The notes under the pieces are model-generated. The model made no database searches and was not told the origin of the DNA. It worked only from the letters and a program-made list of their open reading frames with translations. Source: Podarcis raffonei (Eukaryota; Chordata; Lepidosauria; Squamata; Lacertidae). From it: a stretch of 64,000 nucleotides of DNA. Numbering within the stretch: position 1 is the stretch's first letter; each line of letters starts with the position of its first letter. The position numbers and the translations under genes were made by a program. This document shows positions 1 to 9,899 of the stretch, in pieces. Where the stretch lies: positions 13,568,001 to 13,632,000 of the forward strand of contig NC_070616.1 in NCBI RefSeq assembly GCF_027172205.1. The letters run 5' to 3'.

Positions 1-191
1 AAACTCCGCTAACCCAGAAATAGTGCTTCAGGTTAAGAACTTTGCTTCAGGATAAGAACAGAAATCGGGCTCCAGCAACGTGGCAGCAGCAGGAGGCCCC
101 ATTAGCTAAAGTGGTGCTTCAGGTTAAGAACAGTTTCAGGTTAAGAACGGACCTCCGGAATGAAATAAGTACTTAACCTGAGGTACCACTG
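1..191. mobile_element. TA-flanked palindromic DNA transposon (MITE), left part cut by window edge
   Basis: The right terminus reads CCTGAGGTACCACTG followed by TA, the mirror of the CAGTGGTACCTC ends seen at 847, 5985 and 6248. The interior shares the same repeated 'aggttaagaac' phrases. A TA target site and CAGTG ends suggest the Tc1/mariner superfamily, possibly Tigger-like; no transposase is present. The family name is inference. Confidence 0.7.
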
Positions 192-291
192 TATTTTTAT
201 AGGATGATTCAGAAAGATTCAGCCCAAGACAAGAGACAGACAGAGAAGTTGGAGAGGGGAGTGAAACTGGCAAGGAGAGGGAAAGTATTCA

Positions 292-453
292 TTGCATTTA
301 TGGTTTTTCCACCATGCTGTTTTAAGCTCACAACAACCCTGTGAGGTAGGTTGGGCCGAGAGGCAGCGACTGGCTTCAGGTCACTCAGTGAGCTTTCTGG
401 CTGTGTGGGGATTTGAACCCTTAGTCCAAAACTCTACCAGCTGCACCACACTG
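292..453 (-). mobile_element. MIR-like tRNA-derived SINE
   Basis: Read on the minus strand this is the common squamate MIR-like SINE: a tRNA-like head ending near 453, a body matching 'cactgcctctcggcc' and 'cctcacagggttgttgtgag', and a 3' end near 292. Other copies lie at 1966, 4683, 7476, 13312, 25612, 49828, 50555 and 52925, which supports a dispersed family. Confidence 0.65.
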
Positions 454-846
454 TCTTTTTTTGACAAGGGGCCTATGCTGTTCTACTACGGTGGGGGGGG
501 GTAACCAATGCTGTGCCTTCCAGATGTTGTCAGGCTCCAAGTCCTACTGGCCCTGGCAGCTGGGAACCAGGCAAAGCTGGAGACTTCAGGCAAGACCTGG
601 AGGTCTGGCAATCCTTGTGCTGTCGCAGCAGCCGTGCAAGATAACAGTGTGAGGCCCACCTAGCCAATTTCAGCTGCCCTTTCTTTCCCCTGACAATGAA
701 AAATTCATGAGCCTCCTCTGAGCTTTAGCTTCTCTCTCTCTTTCTCTCTCTCTCCCCCCTCTTTTTTTAATGGCTTGCATATTTGAGAGCTTGCATGCAA
801 TTTGAAAGGGAATGATGCAAGCACTTCAAATTTGGAAATGTCTGTA
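454..846. other. Stretch without recognisable gene
   Basis: Contains a C/T-rich simple tract near 728-765 and otherwise unique-looking sequence. The short open frames here show no known domain. Confidence 0.5.
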
Positions 847-1088
847 CGGTGGTACCTCTGGTTAAGTACTTAATTCGGTCCGGAGGTCTGTTCTTAATCT
901 GAAACTGTTCTTAACCTGAAGCACCACTTTAACTAATGGGGCCTCCTGCTGCCGCCGCGCCGCCAGAGCACGATTTCTGTTCTCATCCTGAAGCAAAGTT
1001 CTTAACCTGAAGCACTATTTCTGGGTTAGCAGAGTCTGTAACCTGAAGCATATGTAACCTGAAGCGTATGTAACCTGAGGTACCACTG
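847..1088. mobile_element. TA-flanked palindromic MITE
   Basis: Ends are CGGTGGTACCTC at the left and GAGGTACCACTG at the right, each bordered by TA. The interior is the reverse orientation of the copy at 5985-6226. Subterminal repeats of 'taacctgaagc' recur. It is non-coding and would depend on a transposase elsewhere. Confidence 0.75.
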
Positions 1089-1965
1089 TATTGTGGGAGG
1101 GTCATTGGTTTGGTTTTACTCCCCAGGAAATTCAGCCACTAAATTTATGCACAAAAACATTCACGGGACAGGTGAATGTCTTCACAGGGCAGGTGAATGT
1201 CACTGGCCACTGGCTTCTTCCTCTCTTTTAAGTGGTTGCAAGGTCCGAGGTCATAATGCTTCCTTTAGTTACAGTCTTAGATGCACAGCTTTAAGCCAGG
1301 ACATGGCCAAAGAGGGGGGGAACTCCTGATATGGATTTACGCCTTACTCCTCACACCGGTGCATGTTTGGTTCTATTTTTGAACCCACAGTGTCAGCGTC
1401 TTTGGAAGGAAAGGCGGGATGGGAATGTAATCAATCTGATCAATCATTCAATCAATATTTAGAGAGGAGGAATCCACAGAGTAAGCGTCTGTTCTTCTTT
1501 ACCACTGGAAATTTAAAAACAAAAAAATAAAGATTGAGGTGTGGTTTTAGCACCAGTCAATATTAAATTTATAAATCTGCCCATCAATAAATATTCCCTG
1601 GGTGATTTACATGAAAAACTAAAATTGCAAAGTATCATTGTTAAAATAAACATCAACAACATAGTTTTTGGTTTTTTAAAAGTTTTTTTTAAGCACAGAC
1701 TGCATAAACAGCCTGGAACTGAAATATAATTAGGAAACCCGGGTGAATTAAAAGGTCCTTGCCTGGTGATGAAAATACCATAGTCCTTAGTCTCAATGTT
1801 GCCCTTGTATAACTGAGGAGGCGAAGGACGAAACTAGAATTAGTTGCCTCTAGCTCCCCCTACTGTTGGTCTCCCTTCCTTCTACCCTACCAAACCCAAT
1901 GGGCACCAGCCGCCTTGGAGCCCACGTGGTTCCAAATTCTACTCCAATGATTCCGAACTGATGTG
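1089..1965. other. Stretch without recognisable gene
   Basis: A/T-rich intergenic sequence. A CR1/L2-like 3' tail phrase ('aaaggcgggatgggaatgtaat') near 1410-1430 hints at an old LINE or SINE end; nothing else is recognisable. Confidence 0.4.
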
Positions 1966-2548
1966 AGACAATTTGGTGGAGTGGTTAGACTTTTGGACTA
2001 GGACCTGGGAGACCCGTGTTTAAATCCTCACTGGCTGACCCTGGGGGCTGTCACTGCCTCTCAGCATGCGGTCATTGGACTAGGGGGACTAGATTAGTTG
2101 CCTAAATGTTTCCCTGTCATCTCCTTCCCAAAGCCTGGGAAGCTTCTGCCCTGCTTAGGAAGGGAGGTGCAATGCTCTGACGGTTCCCAGAGCCCTCCTA
2201 CCATCTTCCCAAAGCCCACCTAGCTTTAGGATGGAGACCGCAGGGTCCAGCATCCTCTCAGAGGCCTGCTGTGTCCTTCCCAAAGCCCGGGAAGCTTCTG
2301 CTCGGCTTAGGGAGGAAGGCATGATGCTCACGGGCGCAACATCACACACACAACCCAATCGCGCTTACAAGCTGGTGCCTCTAGCCCTAACTGTTCCCCT
2401 ATGAAAAGTTTCAGAGCACACCACTGCAGCCTAACCTGCCCCACAGGGCTGTTGAGGGGATTAAATGAGGAGTGGGAAACCCATATACGCCACTTTGAGC
2501 TTCTTGGAGAAAAAGGCGGGATATAAATGCAATAAATCAAATCAACCA
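1966..2548 (+). mobile_element. MIR-like SINE split by an insertion of about 360 bases
   Basis: The 5' half (1966-2065) has the tRNA-like head 'gtggttagac' and the 'cactgcctctcagc' body. The 3' half resumes near 2429 with 'cctaacctgcccc' and ends in 'gggatataaatgcaataa' at about 2548. The intervening 2066-2428 is foreign to the SINE and contains two related blocks near 2126 and 2279 that share 'gggaagcttctgc'. The host SINE boundaries are clear; the insert is unidentified. Confidence 0.55.
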
Positions 2549-3056
2549 CAGCAAAAGCATAGCTTGGAGGCCCTGCATTTTTCCTGAATGATGGTTACCC
2601 ACCTCCACCATATTAAATCTCGCAAGCGATGGGGAAGGTGGCATTTAGTAAACAGGACTTTGTCCCGTATGATTCACACGGGTTTTGGATCCTTGCCTCT
2701 CCTCTCCTTGCCAGCTCCTTCTGCGCTAAAACTTCCATCACCACCTTGGCGTCCGTTTCCAAGCGCCTGGATGGTGTTGTTTTGGAGGGCTACCCGTAAA
2801 CACATTGTGTGGCGAAAACAAGGAGCTGGATCCAAATGCTAACAGCCAGTAATTAATTTTCCTTTCCTTTCCTGGAGAGAGGGAAGCCAAGAGCTGTGGC
2901 GTCTTGCCCACCTCTCTGCAATTCACATCCAGGTGGGGCGTCACTCAAACGGGGAACCAGCAAACAAAGTTACCCAGAAAGGGGCAATGACCTGTGTGAT
3001 AGAGAAGGTGGATCATGCAGAAGCTCAATCTTTTCGTGTGGCAGCACCAACACTTT
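2549..3056. other. Stretch without recognisable gene
   Basis: Unique-looking sequence with no splice-bounded conserved frame that I recognise. The open frames on both strands overlap and have no domain features. Confidence 0.45.
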
Positions 3057-3416
3057 AGGGACGCAGGTGGCGCTGTGGGTTAAACCACAGAGCCTAGGAC
3101 TTGCCGATCAGAAGGTCGGCGGTTCGAATCCCCGCGACGGGGTGAGCTCCCGTTGCTCGGTCCCTGCTCCTGCCAACCTAGCAGTTCAAAAGCACGTCAA
3201 AGTGCAAGTAGATAAATAGGTACCACTTTGGCGGGAAGGTAAACGGCGTTTCCGTGCGCTGCTCTGGTTCGCCAGAAGCGGCTCAGTCATGCTGGCCACA
3301 TGACCCAGAAGCTGTACGCCGGCTCCCTCAGCCAGTAAAGCAAGATGAGCGCCGCAACCCCAGAGTCAGCCACAACTGGACCTAATGGTCAGGGGTCCCT
3401 TTACCTTTACCTTTTA
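3057..3416 (+). mobile_element. Full-length tRNA-derived SINE, Sauria/ACA type
   Basis: A tRNA-like head carries an A-box-like 'gtggcgctgtgggttaa' and a B box GGTTCGAATCC. A long body follows ('gtagataaataggtacc', 'gccacatgaccc') with a tail of CCTTTACC repeats. Copies at 13808, 15838, 17588, 27671, 32765 and 37045 share head, body and tail. The family name is from memory. The open frames across it are not a gene. Confidence 0.85.
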
Positions 3417-3692
3417 CTGACACTTTGGAACTCCCTGCCTATTGATATCACACAGGATCCTTCACTGTCCTTTTGTCAGTGCCTGCTGAGAACATTTCTG
3501 TTTAGGCAAGCCTGTCCAAATGGTTGGTGCGAGTTTTAATTTGTTTTTAGTCTGTTGTTATTTTAAATCTTTCATAAGCCTTAAATGATTGTTGTTAATT
3601 TTTCTTTGTGGGTGTTTTATTGTGTTAGCTTTTCCACAAACCACTTTGAGGGTCTTTCCCCCCAAACAACTGGTGTATAAATTTTATGAAAT
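3417..3692 (+). mobile_element. LINE 3' end (L2/CR1-group)
   Basis: The first part encodes a frame with TLWNSLP and FLFRQAC, typical of the C-terminus and 3' end of L2/CR1-group LINEs. An AT-rich 3' UTR follows, ending in 'gtataaattttatgaaat'. The upstream body is missing, which is the usual 5' truncation. Confidence 0.65.
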
Positions 3693-4335
3693 ATATATAT
3701 GACACAAGTCTTCCTGCGTCAGCTGTGGAATCACAGAGTGGGATCTCAGATATCATCTAGTTTAACTCCCTGCTAAATAAAGGATCTGCAGTGCAGGATG
3801 CAACCACACCAAAATATTTAAGCCCATGAGCTGATTGGCAAACTGGATAAACTGTTGTGGGCCACCAACACAGACATTTATCCCACTCCATGCCCCCTGC
3901 CAGCAATTCAGCAGCAACAAAAAATGTTCTTGCTTTTTCAATGTTTAACTTTTTTAAAAAAACATCTTCCTGGAGATATGCAGGAGGGGAGGCAAGAGGC
4001 TTCCCTTCAGGAAGATACATTCCCCAAAATGAACAATTAAGCTTGAAAAAGGCCTTCTACAGTATTTGTCCTATTAAAGGGCTTTCCCCCCAGCCTAAAT
4101 GTGGCAAGGGGGTTATGTTTATAGAGGGAACAACAGAGGCAGGTGGGAAAGGGTCATTGTTCTGCTCCCCAGCTGCAACCTCCTGTTGTGCTCGCCCCCC
4201 AACTGGAGACTTAGGGGAGCAAGAATCCCCACCCCACCCCACACATCGCCAGCCCTTAGAATCCAGGGAGAGCCTCTCCAAGCAGTGCTGGATTATACCC
4301 CAAGAGAAAGGCTAAAAAGAGAGAGGGTTTTATGA
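3693..4335. other. Stretch without recognisable gene
   Basis: Several overlapping open frames on both strands (up to 152 codons at 3857-4315) show no recognisable domain or splice context. I regard them as chance frames. Confidence 0.45.
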
Positions 4336-4336
4336 C

Positions 4337-4377
4337 AGGAAGGAAGGAAGGAAGGAAGGAAGGAAGGAAGGAAGGAA
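4337..4377. repeat. (GGAA)n microsatellite
   Basis: About ten uninterrupted GGAA/AAGG units, followed by a degenerate A/G-rich tail to about 4390. Confidence 0.95.
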
Positions 4378-4631
4378 AAGAAAGGAAAGGATTTGATATT
4401 TCAAAAAGAACATTGGTGGAGTGGTGGAATCAGGACTTTCTTAGACTTCCTTGCCCTCCACACTCATCCCCCTGTTTCTGGTCTCTTTTCGTTACTCATC
4501 CCCACCTGAATTGGCACGGTGTGACTGTCCTATTAATGCAAATCAAAATAATGCAATGGAATCAGATCCTGCATGTGTGGCAATAAATCCATGTTTCATT
4601 ATTCTGAATTATGAGTTCTGGATTTGATTTC

Positions 4632-4682
4632 TATATATTATATTATATTATATTATATTATATTATATTATATTATATTATA
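4632..4682. repeat. (TATAT/TTATA)n pentanucleotide microsatellite
   Basis: About ten copies of a TATTA-type pentamer immediately before a MIR-like SINE; it may be the expanded tail of that element. Confidence 0.95.
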
Positions 4683-4925
4683 AGAAGAAGAAGAGTTTGG
4701 ATTTGATATCCCGCTTTATCACTACCCGAAGGAGTCTCAAAGCGGCTAACATTCTCCTTTCCCTTCCTCCCGCACAACAAAGTCTGTGAGGTGAGTGAGG
4801 CTAAGAGACTTCAGAGAAGTGTGACTGGCCCACGGTCACCCAGCAGCTGCAGGTGGAGGAGCGGGGAAGCGAACCCGGTTCACCAGATTACAAGTCTACC
4901 ACTCTCAACCACTACACCACACTAT
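4683..4925 (-). mobile_element. MIR-like tRNA-derived SINE, near full length
   Basis: On the minus strand it runs from the tRNA head ('gtggtgtagtggttgagag', upper end about 4920) through 'tgggtgaccgtgggccagt' to the 'ggatatcaaatccaaactc' 3' end near 4690. Confidence 0.75.
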
Positions 4926-5094
4926 TTTAATACATAAAACGAGTGTGTACTTTGTTATTTTCCAGTTGTTTTTATTCAGAATTACATGTGGAGGCCTTAG
5001 GGCCTCTAAAGACCTTAATCTGTCTCTGTCTCCAGGGGCCCTCAAAGTGGGTTCCTTGAGTCCAGGTACCAGTGGATGAGCCCCAAGTATAATC

Positions 5095-5325
5095 ACAAGA
5101 ACATAAAAAGGGCCTGCTGGATCAGGCCAGCAGCCCCTGTAGTCCAGCATCCTCTTCTCACAGTGGCCAACCAGATGCCCATTATGGGAAAACCTGCAAA
5201 CAGGATTCGAACCCAAGACCGTGGTATTCAGAAACATTGCTACCTCCAACGGAGGAGGCAGAGCATAACTGTTATGGCTAGTAGCTTCTCCTCCATGAAT
5301 TTGTTTATTCCTCTTTTGAAGTCAA
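5095..5325 (-). mobile_element. CR1/L3-type LINE 3' end
   Basis: Read on the minus strand it gives the standard ending 'ggatgctggactac...ctgatccagcaggcc'. The same 3' module recurs at 6520, 14463, 24010, 38150 and 53190, and it matches the vertebrate CR1/L3 group from memory. Confidence 0.7.
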
Positions 5326-5984
5326 TGTCTGGAGAGCACCATGTTATACTGGGTGGGGTTGATGGGAGTTGTAGTACAGCAATGTCCGGAGGGCACCAGG
5401 TTGAGCTGACTTGGGGTTGGGGAGGGCGCCAAGTTGGCAAAGCCCACCCCAGCAAAACTCGGCAGCACCCGGCTAGCAGCATTGCCATTCCAGAAGTGTC
5501 GAGTGAACTAGTTAGGACTGTTAGAAATTGATGGAGCCATCCGTTATGTTCCCGGCGGCATCTATCTCCAAGACGCCAGCCCATTAAAATGTTCGGCTCT
5601 CCGCGGCAATCAGGAGCCAGAACAGAAGGTCAACTCTGCTTGAAAACAACCTCTGGTGCACGCTTTTTAATCTTGCAGATCGGAGGAGGAGAGGGAGGGG
5701 GAGAGGGGGTGAATCAAGTGCTTTTAAATGAGACCGCTCCTCCCTGTGGGGGTGCTGCCAGAGTGAGGAAGGAGGGTGCTGAATGATAGCTAGAGTCGGC
5801 CCAGGTTGAAGCCGGCCCAACCTGCCTCCGAGAGCAAAGGCCAAGGGCTGTAGGGCTTTGGAGATTAAATACGATGTACCCCAAGTTCCTCTGTTTATCG
5901 GGGGCGATCCTTATAATGTCTGGTCCTTGTCCCGGATAAATCAACAAACAGGGTCTTGTAGTGCCTTAAAGATGAACACATCTA
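5326..5984. other. Unique-looking stretch, possible conserved non-coding DNA (5520-5700)
   Basis: A fragment of a 'gatgggagttgtagt' hAT-like MITE lies near 5345-5415. After it, 5520-5700 is non-repetitive and CpG-containing ('cccggcggcatctatc', 'gctctccgcggcaatcagg'), unlike the surrounding repeats. It has no splice-bounded coding frame. It could be a regulatory element; only alignment would tell. Confidence 0.3.
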
Positions 5985-6226
5985 CAGTGGTACCTCGGGT
6001 TATATACGCTTCAGGTTACATACGCTTCAGGTTACAGACTCTGCTAACCCAGAAATAGTACCTCAGGTTAAGAACTTTGCTTCAGGATGAGAACAGAAAT
6101 CGTGCTCCGGCAGCACGGCAGCAGCGGGAGGCCCCATTAGCTAAAGTGGTACCTCAGGTTAAGAACAGTTTCAGGTTAAGAACGGACCTCCGGAACGAAT
6201 TAAGTACTTAACCTGAGGTACCACTG
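5985..6226. mobile_element. TA-flanked palindromic MITE
   Basis: Perfect-looking termini CAGTGGTACCTC and GAGGTACCACTG are bordered by TA on both sides. Tandem 'cttcaggttacatacg' phrases lie near the left end. This is the cleanest copy of the family in the window. Confidence 0.85.
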
Positions 6227-6247
6227 TATTATGATGCTAGATAACTA

Positions 6248-6494
6248 CAGTGGTACCTCTGGTTGCGAACGGGATCCGATACGGAGGCCCGTTCGCAACC
6301 CGAAAAGAGCGCAACCTGAAGCGCCGTATCTGCGCAGGTGCGCGGGGCGATTTGGTGCTTGTGCGTTATTTAGCGCTTCTGCACATGCGCGAGCAGCGAA
6401 ACCCGGAAGTAACCCTTTCTGGTACTTCCAGGTCTCCACGGGATGCAACCTGAAAAGACGTAACCTGAAGCATCCGTAACATGAGGTATAACTG
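6248..6494. mobile_element. TA-flanked MITE, CpG-rich subfamily
   Basis: Starts TA-CAGTGGTACCTCTGG and ends GAGGTATAACTG-TA, so it shares termini with the 5985 copy. The interior is different, GC-rich and full of 'gttcgcaacccg' and 'gcacatgcgcg' phrases. It lies only 21 bases after the previous MITE. Confidence 0.75.
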
Positions 6495-6519
6495 TACATT
6501 TATCTAGTTGAGGGTAGAA

Positions 6520-6876
6520 CTCGGTGACATGCGACGAAGCTGAATGTTGGAAGATTCAGGGTAGATGAAAGAAAGTTTCACATGGTTAAACTATGGAACT
6601 CCCTCCCGCAGGAAGCAGCGATGGCCACCAAACTGGCTTTATAAAAGGACTGGACAAATACATGGAGGGAAGGCTATCAATGGTTGCTGTTCCACCTTCA
6701 TGGTCAGAGGCAGTAATGCTTCTGAATACCAATTGCTGGAAACCACAGGAGCGAAGAGGGCTGCTCTTGTGCCCGGATCCTGCTTGTGGGTTTTCCATCA
6801 TGGACATCTGGTTGGTCACTGTGGGAACAGGATGCTGGACCAGTTTGGCCACTGGCCTGATCCATCAGGCTGCTCT
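6520..6876 (+). mobile_element. CR1/L3-type LINE 3' end
   Basis: The + strand shows the typical order 'gctgaatgttggaagattcagg', 'tggaactccctcccgcagg', 'ggaaaccacagga', 'ggccactggcctgatccatcagg'. It is 5' truncated with no intact frame. Confidence 0.75.
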
Positions 6877-6928
6877 GGTCTCCCAGGTCCTAGTCCAACA
6901 CTCTAACCACTATACCACACTACCTTTT
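6877..6928 (-). mobile_element. MIR-like SINE head fragment
   Basis: The phrase 'cctagtccaacactctaacc' followed by 'actataccacac' is the reverse complement of the MIR-like SINE tRNA head. The rest of the element is absent, probably because later insertions abut it. Confidence 0.5.
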
Positions 6929-6934
6929 GTTTTA

Positions 6935-7206
6935 GTAGTGGACGCTTGGGTTGCGAATGTGATCCATGCGGGAAGCATGTTCGCAACCCGCAGCGTCCGC
7001 AACCTGCAGCATCCGCAACCTGCAGCACTGTGTCTGCGCATGCGCAGGTCACGATTCGGCGCTTCTGCGCAAAGTGTGATTTAGCGCTTTTGCACATGCG
7101 CAAGCGGCAAAACCTGGAAGTAAACCGTTCCAGTACTTCCGGGTTTGGCGCTGTGCACAACCCGAAATCGCACAACCCGAAGCATCTGTAACCCGAGGTA
7201 TGACTG
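6935..7206. mobile_element. TA-flanked MITE, CpG-rich subfamily
   Basis: The right end CCCGAGGTATGACTG-TA and an interior of 'gttcgcaacccg', 'ctgcgcatgcgcag' and 'tacttccgggtt' relate it to the 6248 copy. The left end is diverged. It carries TGCGCATGCGCA near 7033, identical to the NRF-1 consensus palindrome. Confidence 0.65.
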
Positions 7207-7475
7207 TATTTGCACGGTTGCTGTCCTGGGCTCATTTGGAAGGGCAGGATATAAACTGGAAAAAAATTCAATCATTAATAAACATAAAAGCCAGGGGAAA
7301 GGCACAGTGTGGCAGAGGAGGGGTAGGAAGAGGGGTGTGATAGGGGCAGATAGGGAGTGGGGGCAGGGAGCACATTTGGCCCCTCCAGGCCTGAGGTTCC
7401 TCACTACAGGCTACACTAATCTGGCAAAGTCTGCCCATTCAGGGCTTGCTTATATATTTGCACATTGTTGTCGTC

Positions 7476-7847
7476 GTCGTTTCGTTATATCCTTATGTCC
7501 CACCTTCCTTCCAAGGAACTCAAAGTGGGGCACTAGTTTTCCCCACCTTCATCTTCACAACAACTCTGCAAAGTAGGTTTAGGCTGAGGGACCATGACTA
7601 CCCCAGTGAGCTGTATGCTCGAGAGGGGATTTGAACCTGGGTAGCTCAGTTGGTTAGAGTGTGGTGCTGATAATGCCAAGGTTGCAGGTTCAATCCCCAT
7701 ATGGGACATCTGCATATTCCTGCATTGCAGGGGGTTGGACTAGATGATCATTGGGGATCTTTCCAACTCTACAATTCTATGATACTATGAACCCTGGTCT
7801 CATGTCCTAGTCCAGCATTCTGACCCCTATGCCACGCTGGCTTTCAA
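7476..7847 (-). mobile_element. MIR-like SINE interrupted by a CR1-tailed SINE
   Basis: The outer SINE covers 7476-7640 and 7789-7847 on the minus strand. Joining the parts restores 'gatttgaaccctggtctcat', with GAACCTGG / GAACCCTGG as near-perfect duplications around the inner element. Confidence 0.7.
7641..7788 (+). mobile_element. tRNA-Ile-like SINE with CR1-type 3' tail
   Basis: The head 'gtagctcagttggttagagt' followed by 'gtggtgctgataatgccaag' resembles tRNA-Ile, including a GAT at the anticodon place. A B box 'ggttcaatcc' follows. The body ends 'ggttggactagatgatca' and 'acaattctatgatactatga', the CR1 LINE 3' signature, so CR1 probably mobilised it. It is not a functional tRNA gene because the acceptor stem cannot close. 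Confidence 0.75.
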
Positions 7848-7874
7848 CAGATCTCACAAAATCACCAGCTGAGC

Positions 7875-8235
7875 CTTGTCAAAATTGTGGCTTAACATAC
7901 AGAATAAGAGAACAAGATGAACATATGTTTAAAGAAGATCAGAAAATGTTTATTGAATATGTGGGAAATAATTACGGTACGTACAGCTGAAAACACAGGC
8001 AGCATTAAGATCAATTCAACAGCGTAAATAAGTTTTGATGGATGTAATAATGGAAAACTGATTGGTATAGTTTTTGTAAAATATGCAGGGATATAAGATA
8101 TGTAAAATGAACCATGGAAAGAGAAGGGAGTATGTAAAAAAATATATTGAGTATGTAAAATATCTTGAGTATGTAAAATTATCTTGAGTATGTAAAACAG
8201 AAAATTTAATAAAAATCATATTTAAAAACAAACAA
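7875..8235 (+). mobile_element. L1 LINE 3' end
   Basis: The first 90 bases encode a TYRIREQ(D)E-type ORF2 C-terminal frame, also seen at 11640. An AT-rich 3' UTR follows with repeated 'gagtatgtaaaat' units and a terminal 'aataaaaatcatatttaaaa'. It is 5' truncated. Confidence 0.7.
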
Positions 8236-8519
8236 GGTGCGGCTTCAGCAGGGGAGGGGTAGCTTTTTCAGCCAGAGGGCCGAATTCCTTCCTGAGTAAC
8301 CTTCTCGGGGCCACATCATCCCAGTGGTGGGTGTGGCAAAATGGGGTGTGGCCAGACACACCTCACTCTCCATCTTCCATTCAGGTATTGTCACAGTTCA
8401 AGGACATGTTCCTGGTTAAATCACGAGTGAGAGGCATGGCCCAGGAGCTATGCCAGGGGCCTGATAGAGCAGCCTAAGGGGCCACATCTAGCCCCTAGGC
8501 CTGAGGTGCCCCCCCCCGA
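8236..8519. repeat. Unclassified interspersed repeat
   Basis: 'agagggccgaattccttcc', 'ggggccacatc' and 'agcccctaggcctgaggtg' resemble a family also glimpsed near 28405-28500. No termini are clear. Confidence 0.4.
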
Positions 8520-9180
8520 CCTGGAGCCAGAGATTGACCCTAGAACTTCCTACCATCCAGAGGCCCCGAACAGAATATTTCTCCCAGATTATTTGCAAGA
8601 GACCAAAGAGGGAAATGGTTGAGGAGAGATAAGGAGACCCGGCTGTCTGCAGAATGAGTGAGAAAGAGATCGGATGGGAAGGAAGGAGACTGAGGCAGCG
8701 GGAAATGAAAACGCAGCCAGCTATCTTTGCAGCAGACGCGTCTCTGTCCTCTCGTGTTCCCGGAGGAGGCTGGTTTTGTAAAGCCGAGAGGAATCCCATT
8801 TCCATCGCGCGTCTCATCGCAGAGCAAAGGAGACAATCGCCTCTCTGCCTCTCGGTTTGCTGGTGCCTCACAAAAAGCCTCTTCAGCAGAAGCTGGTAAA
8901 GTGAGGATTCCCCAGCGACAGGGAGGAGCAGCGGCATGACCTTGAAATGCCATTTTAAGTCGAATTTTATTTTTCTAATAAGAGGAGTGTGAAAATGCGT
9001 AAGGAGATAGAAAGGGGAGTCCTTCTGCAGCAGACAAAGGCTACATTTGCACAGCATGTGAACCCTTAAAAGTTGGCTTTATTAAAACCTGACTGAGCAT
9101 AAGCTCAGCCTTCCTACTGCACACTTTCCACAGGATGTTTCGCCTGAACAAACCATTGTTACTGAGGCAACAATAAACCG
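8520..9180. other. Unique-looking stretch, possible conserved non-coding element
   Basis: It keeps CpGs ('gcagacgcgtctctg', 'ccatcgcgcgtctcatcgc') and has no repeat signature. Long open frames exist on both strands (8488-9057 minus, 189 codons) but none has a recognised domain or good splice context. Its position, between the repeats of the MDH2 downstream flank, would suit an enhancer. Protein coding cannot be excluded. Confidence 0.3.
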
Positions 9181-9195
9181 TGGTTTAAATAAATG

Positions 9196-9690
9196 GAGCA
9201 AGATGGAGAATACATCTATTTGGACAAAAGAAATCACATGGGGAAGAGGAAACCAAACAGTGGAAATAAAGAAAACAAAACCATCATGGGCGGCCTTTGG
9301 AAAACTCAGCTTTACAATGAAAAATGAAAATATTTCTTTAGACTTGAAAGCTAAAGTATTCAGTATATGCATATTACCTTTAGTGGAGAACTGGAGACAC
9401 ACCAACAGCTTAAGAATAACACAACATGCCATGGAACATGTGATGTTAGGAATAGCGTTAAAAGATAGAAAAACTAAAAATTGGATACGACAAAGATCAA
9501 AAGTCAGGGATGTAGTGGAAAAGGCTGAGAAGTTTGAGTAGCCATATGAGATGTCTAATTTGACCGCAATGAAGCACACCTTAGGTACATCCATTTGGAT
9601 TAGTGAGATGCAGTCCTACATGATGGGGCTGCCTTTGAAAAATGGTCAGAAACTTCGACTGGCTCAGAGAGCAGCAGCCAGATTGGATAG
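9196..9690 (+). mobile_element. RTE/BovB-like LINE ORF2 C-terminal fragment
   Basis: The frame from 9203 to 9541 carries LKAKVFSICILPLV, LRITQHAMEHVMLGIALKD and IRQRSKVRDVVEK. These match the region after the reverse transcriptase of RTE-clade LINEs (LRVTQRAMERVML...LRDR). BovB/RTE elements are abundant in squamates. The fragment has no RT domain and is non-functional. Confidence 0.75.
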
Positions 9691-9899
9691 ATGGATGGAT
9701 GGATATAGGTAAATACTTATCCAAAGTTATGCAAAAGTTCATACAAAGTATACAAAGTATATTTTTTATCATACACCCAAAAAAAGAAATGTTTCTAAAA
9801 TCTTACCTAAAAAGGAATGGAAGAGAAGAGAAGGAAAAGGGAAAAAGAGGAAAGGAAGGAAAGAAATGAAAAGAGAGAGGAGGGGAAGAAAAGAAAAAA
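9691..9899. repeat. Low-complexity A/G-rich tract after a (GATG)n run
   Basis: 'agatggatggatggat' near 9690 is followed by A-rich sequence, then 9820-9899 consisting of A/G runs. No coding signal. Confidence 0.5.

Noticed and set aside
2896-3219. 107-codon open frame read as a gene
   Set aside because: It runs into a full-length tRNA-derived SINE that occurs seven more times in the window; the frame is incidental.
7638-7712. A tRNA-Ile gene
   Set aside because: The head is tRNA-like but the acceptor stem cannot pair and it is fused to a CR1-type tail, so it is a SINE.
8488-9057. 189-codon minus strand frame as a protein gene
   Set aside because: No recognised domain, overlapping frames exist on the other strand too, and no splice context was found. 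It is kept only as a possible non-coding element.
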